A stretch of 14,098 nt of DNA from an uncultured Bacteroidota bacterium. Lineage in GTDB: Bacteria; Bacteroidota; Bacteroidia; 2-12-FULL-35-15. Location: assembly GCA_903889605.1 (NCBI GenBank), contig CAISYK010000424.1, positions 1 through 14,098 on the forward strand, in the 5' to 3' direction. The position numbers were made by a program, and so were the translations under genes. Shown piece by piece: positions 10,101 through 14,098 of the stretch (its first letter is position 1; each line of letters opens with the position of its first letter). The notes under the pieces were generated by a model. That model was not told where the DNA came from and made no database searches. It saw only the letters and a list, made by a program, of their open reading frames with translations.

Positions 10101-13100
10101 CAGCAACATCTGCGTCCAACTTTACCTGTACTTCAATGAATGCGAATTGGGGGGCAGTGGCTGGCGCAACTATTTACTATTTAGATGTAGCAACCGATGC
10201 AGCATTTACTGCGTTTGTCACTGGCTACAGTAATTTGAACGTCGCCAACGTGACAACTTACAATATTACTGGATTAACTCCAAACACGACATATTATTAC
10301 CGTATACGTGCAAGTAATGGCTGCAGTACCAGTTTAAATTCTAATACAATCACTGTAGGTACAACGGCTCCGGTTTCTCCTACGGCCACTGCAGCTGATA
10401 ACTTTACATGTACATCAATGAATGCTAATTGGGGCGCAGTTTCAGGTGCAACGGCTTATTTTTTAGATGTATCCACCAGTTCAACATTCGCTACATTTGT
10501 TGGTACTTACAGCAATTTAAATGTTGGAAGTGCAACAACATATAATATTACTGGATTAATTGCAAATACTACATATTATTATCGTATCCGCGCAAGCAAT
10601 GGCTGCAGTATCAGTTTAAACTCCAATACTATTACCGTTGGTACAACCGCTCCAATTGCTCCGGCTGCTGCAGCAGCTTCCAACTTTACCTGTACATCAA
10701 TGAATGCTAATTGGGGTGCAGTTGCTGGTGCAACTTTATACTATTTAGATGTAGCAACTGATGCTGCATTCACCGCTTTTGTAACCGGTTACAGTAACTT
10801 AAACGTAGGCAGTGTGACTACATATAATATAACAGGTTTAACAGCAAACACAACATATTATTACCGTATACGAGCAAGTAACGGCTGCAGTACAAGTTTA
10901 AATTCCAATACTATAACTGTAGGTACAACAGCTCCTGTTTCTCCAACAGCCTCGGTTGCTGATAACTTTACCTGCACATCGATGAATGCTAACTGGGGTG
11001 CAGTTTCAGGTGCAACAGCTTATTTCTTAGATGTATCTACTAGTTCAATTTTCGCAACATTTGTAGGAACATACAGCAATTTGAACGTAGGAAGTGCAAC
11101 AACTTATAATATAACAGGCTTAACACCTAACACTACGTATTATTATCGTGTGCGCGCAAGTAATGGCTGCAGCATAAGTTTAAATTCCAATACAATCACC
11201 GTAGGTACGACTGCTCCTGTTTCTCCAACAGCAACTGCAGCCGATAACTTTACCTGTACATCGATGAATGCTAATTGGGGTGCAGTTTCAGGTGCAACAG
11301 CTTATTTTTTAGATGTATCTACAAGCTCAGCTTTCGCAACATTTGTAGGAACCTACAGCAATTTGAACGTAGCCAACGTGACAACTTATAACATTACAGG
11401 TTTAACCGCGAACACAACATATTATTACCGCATACGTGCAAGTAATGGCTGCAGTACAAGTTTAAATTCCAATACAATCACCGTTGGTACAACAGCTCCA
11501 ATTGCTCCGGCAGCCTCTGTCGCGTCCAACTTTACTTGTACTTCCATGAATGCAAACTGGGGTGCTGTATCTGGTGCAACTATTTATTATTTAGATGTAG
11601 CAACAGATGCTGCATTCACTGCGTTTGTAACTGGTTACAGTAACCTGAACGTTGGCAGTGTGACCACCTATAATATAACCGGTTTAACAGCAAACACTAC
11701 TTATTATTACCGCATACGCGCAAGCAACGGCTGCAGTACCAGTTTAAATTCCAATACAATAACCGTAGGCACAACAGCTCCGGTTTCTCCTACAGCCACT
11801 GCCGCTGATAACTTTACTTGTACAACAATGAATGCCAACTGGGGGGCAGTTTCAGGCGCAACAGCTTATTTCTTAGACGTATCTACCAGTTCAACATTCG
11901 CAACATTTGTAGGAACATACAGTAATTTGAATGTTGGCAGTGCAACAACTTATAACATAACAGGTTTAACACCAAACACCACATATTATTATCGTATACG
12001 GGCAAGTAACGGCTGCAGTATAAGTTTAAATTCCAATACCATAACCGTTGGAACTACTGCTCCTATTGCTCCGGCTGCAACTCCAGCATCTAACTTTACA
12101 TGTACTTCCATGAATGCAAATTGGGGTGCAGTGGCAGGTGCAACCATTTATTATTTAGATGTTTCTACAGTTTCAACATTCGCAACATTTGCTGGTACAT
12201 ATAATAATTTGAACGTAGCAAACGTAACAACTTATAATATTACTGGTTTAACCGCAAACACAACCTATTATTACCGCATGCGTGCAAGTAATGGCTGCAG
12301 TACCAGTTTAAATTCCAATACAATCACAGTTGGTACTACTGCGCCGGTTGCTCCTACAGCTACTGACGCTGATAACTTTACATGTACTTCCATGAATGCA
12401 AATTGGGGTGCCGTTTCTGGTGCGACAGCTTATTTTATAGATGTATCTACAAGTTCAACATTTGCAACTTTTGTAGGAACATACAGCAATTTGAACGTAG
12501 GAAGTGCAACTACTGAAAATATTACAGGTTTAACTGCAAACACCACATATTATTATCGTGTACGCGCAAGTAATGGCTGCAGTGTCAGTTTAAATTCCAA
12601 TACTATTACCGTAGGAACAACAGCTCCTATTGCTCCGGCAGCAACTCCTGCATCAAACTTTACATGTACTTCCATGAATGCAAACTGGGGTGCCGTTGTT
12701 GGTGCAACTATTTATTATTTAGATGTATCCACTAGTGCTTCATTCGCAACATTTGTTGGAACCTATAATAATTTGAACGTAGCCAATGTTACAACTTATA
12801 ATATCACTGGTTTAACGGCCAATACAACATATTATTACCGCATACGTGCAAGTAATGGCTGCAGCACCAGTTTAAATTCCAATACCATAACCGTTGGTAC
12901 CACAGCTCCGGTTTCTCCAACCGCCACTGACGCAGACAACTTTACCTGTACATCGATGAATGCAAATTGGGGTGCCGTTACTGGTGCAACAGCTTATTTC
13001 TTAGATGTGTCCACCAGTGCAACATTTGCTACATTTGTTGGAACATACAGCAATTTGAACGTAGGCAGCGCAACAACTTATAATATTACAGGTTTAACTG

Positions 13101-14098
13101 CAAACACCACATATTATTACCGCATACGTGCAAGTAATGGATGCAGTACCAGTTTAAATTCCAACACGATAACAGTTGGGACAACAGCTCCAATAGCTCC
13201 GACTGCAACATCAGCGTCCAACTTTACATGTACTTCCATGAATGCGAATTGGGGGGCTGTTTTCGGCGCGACTATTTACTATTTAGATGTTGCTACCGAT
13301 GCTGCATTTACTGCGTTTGTCACAGGTTACAACAATTTGAACGTTGGCTCTGCGACTACCTATAATGTTACCGGGTTAATAGCAAACACAACCTATCATT
13401 ACCGCATACGTGCAAGTAATGGATGCAGTACCAGTTTAAATTCCAATACAATAAGCGTTGGAACAACAGCTCCGGTTTCTCCAACTGCTACTGCAGCTTC
13501 CAACTTTACATGTACTTCGATGAATGCCAATTGGGGCGCCGTTTCAGGGGCAACAACTTATTTTTTAGATGTTGCCACAGATGCCGCCTTTACAGCGATT
13601 TTGCCTGCTTACAGTAATTTAAATGCGGGCAATGTAACCACCCTTAACGTAACTGGTTTAACAGTAAACACTGTTTATTATTACCGTGTACGCGCAAGCA
13701 ATGGCTGCAGCACCAGTTTAAATTCCAATACAATAAACATTGGCACAACTGCACCAATTGCTCCAACTGCAGTTGCAGCTTCCAACTTTACCTGTACTTC
13801 AATGAATGCTAACTGGGCTCCATCAGCTGGTGCGACCACCTATTTTTTAGATGTTTCTACCAGTTCATCATTCGGCACATTTGTTGGAACTTACAATAAC
13901 CTGAATGTAAGCAATGTAACTACTTATAATTTAACAGGCTTAACATTAAACACTTCTTATTATTATCGTTTACGTGCAAGCAATGGCTGCAGCACCAGTT
14001 TAAATTCGAATACTACAGTAGTTGTAACTGCGGCCCCTTTTGCTCCTACAGCATTGGCCGCTGATAACTTTACTTGTACTTCTATGAATGCAAATTGG
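4139..14098 (+). CDS. giant secreted fibronectin type III repeat protein (3' end beyond the window)
   Basis: A very long, probably cell-surface fibre or adhesin. From ATG 4139 the frame stays open for 3320 codons to the last base, so the C-terminus is missing. ATG 4166 (MKAKYIIAAITL...) is an equally plausible start. A signal peptide covers residues 1-39, ending near IYSQ. Residues 42-105 form a GIGT...LLDL...GLLIPRM module, residues about 117-194 are PKD/Ig-like, and from residue 195 onward there are 33 full FN3-like units of 94 residues plus part of a 34th. Each unit has the core Trp22, a YNxTGL turn and the strand NTTYYYR(V/I)RA, which matches the FN3 tyrosine corner. Lysine is absent after residue 122, arginine occurs only at unit positions 73 and 75, and Cys15 and Cys80 are nearly invariant. 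It lies 41 bases after the PD40/OmpA gene, so it probably belongs to the same operon. Secretion by T9SS is inferred from the neighbours. No enzymatic motif is visible. Confidence 0.95.
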   Translation, partial: MKQYNYPKIMKAKYIIAAITLTIMFFSSFLWEGSGIYSQNNMGIGTLNPHPSSLLDLTALDKGLLIPRMTVVQRNAIASPATGLLIYNTDCNVFNYWNGTTWGSVDGLHISSTIGGIIDACKNSTGIPYSIQTVSGANPTGYHWTVPPGSTIASGQGTTSITVNFGTLDGNVCVTASNTCETSDTLCLPIRLSSASVSPVALPASDFTCTSFNANWGVTSGATTYLLDVATDAAFTLPVGIYNSYNVGTVTSYAVIGLLPSTTYYYRVRAVNDCDISLNSNTIIVSTTAPVSPTATAPSNFTCTSANANWGASAGATTYFLEVSSTPLFSSGTFVTGYNNVNVNNVTTYNIIGLTINTNYYYRVRAGNGCDTSLFSNTILVSTSAPVAPTATPASNFTCTSMNANWGASSGATSYFLDVATDAAFTSFVSGYSNLIVNNVTTYNVTNLTANTTYYYRVRADNGCSTSSNSNTITFGTTAPVSPTATPADNFTWTSMNANWGAVSGASNYFLDVATDAAFSAIVTGYNNLNVGNVTTYNIVGLVANTTYYYRVRADNGCSISLNSNTISIGTTAPISPTATPADNFTCTSMNANWGAVPSANIYYLDVAADAAFTAFVSGYSNLNVGNVTTYNIIGLTANTTYYYRVRADNGCSISLNSNTISIGTTAPISPTATAASNFTCTSMNANWGAVVGATLYYLDVATDAAFTAFVTGYSNLNVSNVTTYNITGLIANTTYFYRVRADNGCSISLNSNTVSIGTTAPISPTATAASNFTCTTMNANWGAVPGATTYFLDVATDASFTSILPSYSNLNVGNVTTYNVTGLIANTTYHYRIRADNGCSTSLNSNTISIGTTAPISPTATNASNFTCTSMNANWGAVPGATTYFLDVATDASFTSILPAYSNLNVGNVTTYNVTGLVANTVYHYRIRADNGCSTSLNSNTITVGTTPPISPTATSASNFTCTSMNANWGAVSGAITYFLDVATDASFTTFVTGYSNLNVGNVTTYNITGLIPNTIYHYRLRADNGCSISLNSNTVSIGTTPPISPTATSADNFTCTSLNANWGAVSAATQYFLDVATDASFTAFVAGYSNLNVGNVTTYNVIGLTANTTYYYRVRADNGCLISLNSNTITVATSPPISPTATSASNFTCTSMNANWGAVSGAITYFIDVATDAAFTTFVTGYNNLLVGNVTTYNVTGLVANTTYHYRIRANNGCSTSLNSNTISVGTTAPISPTATAASNFTCTSMNANWGAVSGATQYFIDVAADAAFTAMVPGYNNLNAGFVTTYNVTGLTPNTSYFYRVRADNGCLISLNSNTITVATTAPVSPTATPASNFTCTSMNANWGAVSGSSNYLLDVSTSASFTTFVTGYNNLNVGNVTTYNVTGLTPNTTYHYRVRADNGCSISLNSNTVTVGTTAPLSPTATAASNFTCTSMNANWGAVSGATTYLLDVATDAAFTAFVTGYSNLNTGNVTTYNITGLIANTTYYYRIRADNGCSISLNSNTITVGTTAPIAPAASPADNFTCTSMNANWGAVPGATAYFLDVSTSSTFATFVGTYSNLNVGTATTYNITGLIANTTYYYRIRASNGCSTSLNSNTITVGTTAPIAPAATAASNFTCTSMNANWGAVAGVTIYYLDVATDAAFTSFVTGYSNLNVANVTTYNITGLIPNTTYYYRVRASNGCSTSLNSNTITVGTTAPIAPTATGADNFTCTSMNGNWGAVSGATAYFLDVSTSSTFATFVGTYSNLNVGSATTYNITGLIANTTYYYRIRASNGCSTSLNSNTITVGTTAPIAPAASTASNFTCTSMNANWGAVAGATIYYLDIATDAVFTAFVTGYTNLNVANVTTYNVTGLIANTTYFYRVRASNGCSTSLNSNTITVGTTAPIAPTATGADNFTCTSMNANWGAVSGATAYFIDVSTSSTFATFVGTYSNLNVGSATTENITGLTPNTTYYYRIRASNGCSTSLNSNTITVGTTAPIAPAATSASNFTCTSMNANWGAVAGATIYYLDVATDAAFTAFVTGYSNLNVANVTTYNITGLTPNTTYYYRIRASNGCSTSLNSNTITVGTTAPVSPTATAADNFTCTSMNANWGAVSGATAYFLDVSTSSTFATFVGTYSNLNVGSATTYNITGLIANTTYYYRIRASNGCSISLNSNTITVGTTAPIAPAAAAASNFTCTSMNANWGAVAGATLYYLDVATDAAFTAFVTGYSNLNVGSVTTYNITGLTANTTYYYRIRASNGCSTSLNSNTITVGTTAPVSPTASVADNFTCTSMNANWGAVSGATAYFLDVSTSSIFATFVGTYSNLNVGSATTYNITGLTPNTTYYYRVRASNGCSISLNSNTITVGTTAPVSPTATAADNFTCTSMNANWGAVSGATAYFLDVSTSSAFATFVGTYSNLNVANVTTYNITGLTANTTYYYRIRASNGCSTSLNSNTITVGTTAPIAPAASVASNFTCTSMNANWGAVSGATIYYLDVATDAAFTAFVTGYSNLNVGSVTTYNITGLTANTTYYYRIRASNGCSTSLNSNTITVGTTAPVSPTATAADNFTCTTMNANWGAVSGATAYFLDVSTSSTFATFVGTYSNLNVGSATTYNITGLTPNTTYYYRIRASNGCSISLNSNTITVGTTAPIAPAATPASNFTCTSMNANWGAVAGATIYYLDVSTVSTFATFAGTYNNLNVANVTTYNITGLTANTTYYYRMRASNGCSTSLNSNTITVGTTAPVAPTATDADNFTCTSMNANWGAVSGATAYFIDVSTSSTFATFVGTYSNLNVGSATTENITGLTANTTYYYRVRASNGCSVSLNSNTITVGTTAPIAPAATPASNFTCTSMNANWGAVVGATIYYLDVSTSASFATFVGTYNNLNVANVTTYNITGLTANTTYYYRIRASNGCSTSLNSNTITVGTTAPVSPTATDADNFTCTSMNANWGAVTGATAYFLDVSTSATFATFVGTYSNLNVGSATTYNITGLTANTTYYYRIRASNGCSTSLNSNTITVGTTAPIAPTATSASNFTCTSMNANWGAVFGATIYYLDVATDAAFTAFVTGYNNLNVGSATTYNVTGLIANTTYHYRIRASNGCSTSLNSNTISVGTTAPVSPTATAASNFTCTSMNANWGAVSGATTYFLDVATDAAFTAILPAYSNLNAGNVTTLNVTGLTVNTVYYYRVRASNGCSTSLNSNTINIGTTAPIAPTAVAASNFTCTSMNANWAPSAGATTYFLDVSTSSSFGTFVGTYNNLNVSNVTTYNLTGLTLNTSYYYRLRASNGCSTSLNSNTTVVVTAAPFAPTALAADNFTCTSMNANW
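4262..4453 (+). other. N-terminal GIGT...LLDL...GLLIPRM module of the giant protein
   Basis: Residues 42-105 read MGIGTLNPHPSSLLDL, then KGLLIPRMTVVQRNAI, PATGLLIYNTD and finally YWNGTTWGSV. This pattern recurs directly after the signal peptide of many large Bacteroidota surface proteins and resembles stretches in phage tail-fibre or collar proteins. Its function is not established as far as I know. Its place right after the cleavage site, ahead of all Ig-like domains, suggests a cap or assembly segment at the free or first-exported end of the fibre (inference). Confidence 0.7.
4487..4720 (+). other. PKD/Ig-like domain of the giant protein
   Basis: Residues about 117-194 contain PYSIQTVSGANPTGYHWTVP, then GSTIASGQGTTSITVNFG and VCVTASNTC. 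This is the usual pattern of Bacteroidota PKD-like domains (a GA..Y.W.VP strand pair, a GQGT.SI.V strand, and a closing V.A.N.C strand). Four cysteines lie in this stretch (first at residue 121), which may form disulfides outside the cell. Lys122, coded at 4502-4504, is the last lysine I find in the visible protein. The domain joins the N-terminal module to the FN3 array. Confidence 0.7.
4721..8674 (+). repeat. array block I (units 1-14), older and more varied
   Basis: From unit 3 on, these units carry the FG-loop signature RADNGC (RANNGC in unit 11; units 1 and 2 are further diverged). The linker usually reads SPTAT. Units 1-3 are the most divergent (NWGVTS, NWGASA and NWGASS in place of NWGAV). 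Unit 2 has two extra residues near SSGTFV, and unit 4 has Trp in place of Cys15. Units 7 and 8 form a pair with SILP(S/A)YSNL, and units 9-10 and 11-12 look like a duplicated dimer. Confidence 0.85.
8675..14032 (+). repeat. array block II (units 15-33), 564-bp higher-order repeat of two alternating unit types
   Basis: From unit 15 on, the FG-loop signature is RASNGC in every unit. Type B units (15, 17, 19, 21, 23, 24, 26, 28, 30) have ADNF, GATAYF, DVSTS..FATF and VGTYSNL, mostly followed by GSATT. Type A units (16, 18, 20, 22, 25 and 31, with 27 and 29 as mosaics) have ASNF, GATIYYLD, DVATDAAFTAF and VTGYSNL, followed mostly by ANVTT or GSVTT. The alternation B-A-B-A breaks once, at units 23-24, where two B-type beginnings follow each other, and then resumes in the opposite phase. 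Units 32 and 33 depart from both types. Confidence 0.85.

Larger units (their letters stand above)
4721..14098 (+). repeat. tandem array of at least 33 FN3-coding units, period 282 bp
   Basis: Units start at 4721, 5003 and 5291 and then every 282 bases up to 14033, where a 34th unit is cut by the window edge after 66 bases. I measured the period at the conserved Asn-Trp codons (first at 4781, last at 14093): 32 of 33 intervals are 282 bp, and the interval across unit 2 is 288 bp. A typical unit runs AP(I/V)(S/A)PTAT, (S/D)NFTCTSMNANWGAV, YFLDV, a variable stretch, SNLNV, TTYN(I/V)TGL, ANTTYYYR, NGC, SLNSNTI and GTT. The repeats are coding throughout, without frameshift or stop. Protein-level conservation is much stronger than DNA-level conservation in most segments, so the array is under selection as protein. 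Confidence 0.97.

Noticed and set aside
13141..13617. Forward-strand frames of 64-74 codons at 13141 and 13423 (also 7501) rich in Cys, Tyr and Phe
   Set aside because: They are another frame of the repeat, offset by exactly 282 bp, lie inside the giant gene and have no ribosome-binding site.
4721..14098. CRISPR array or non-coding satellite
   Set aside because: The period of 282 bp, one continuous frame and stronger conservation in protein than in DNA show a coding tandem array.

Overview
The window looks like a chromosomal segment of a member of the Bacteroidota (Bacteroidetes). The DNA is AT-rich. All four genes are on the + strand and carry Bacteroidota type IX secretion (T9SS) or gliding-associated hallmarks: a type B sorting C-terminal domain, a PorP/SprF-family outer-membrane protein, a PD40-repeat/OmpA protein, and a giant repetitive secreted protein whose N-terminal module is common in this phylum. 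Genus and species cannot be told from the sequence.

Layout. Bases 1-159 hold a possible Bacteroidota-type -7 promoter element and a leader. Bases 160-1410 encode a secreted protein ending in a type B (gliding-motility-associated, CHU_C-like) sorting domain. A 70-base gap with a striking purine-rich tract follows, then a PorP/SprF-family protein (1481-2566). Four bases later comes a PD40-propeller/OmpA-like protein (2571-4097). After 41 AT-rich bases a giant reading frame opens at 4139 (alternative start 4166) and stays open for exactly 3320 codons to the window edge. It consists of a signal peptide, a GIGT...LLDL...GLLIPRM module, a PKD/Ig-like domain, and at least 33 complete fibronectin type III-like units plus 22 residues of a 34th.

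The array is the outstanding object. Of the 33 unit-to-unit spacings I measured at the conserved Asn-Trp motif, 32 are exactly 282 bp (94 residues) and one is 288 bp. The array has internal history. Units 1-14 form an older, more varied block. Units 15-33 form a younger block with a different FG-loop signature (RASNGC instead of RADNGC), in which two unit types alternate (a 564-bp higher-order repeat), with one phase slip at units 23/24 and several mosaic units. Both visible ends of the array are more divergent than the middle. Reading the whole array I find no lysine after residue 122, two arginines per unit in one strand, and two cysteines per unit (one unit has lost one).

How the genes may work together (inference): type B sorting domains depend on PorP/SprF-family partners for T9SS export, as SprB depends on SprF in Flavobacterium johnsoniae. 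The first three genes therefore look like an export and cell-envelope anchoring cassette, and the giant fourth product looks like a long surface fibre or adhesin exported by the same machinery. Its C-terminus, which would show a type A or type B sorting domain, lies outside the window. The window shows no RNA gene, insertion sequence, CRISPR array or gene-free stretch longer than 160 bases.
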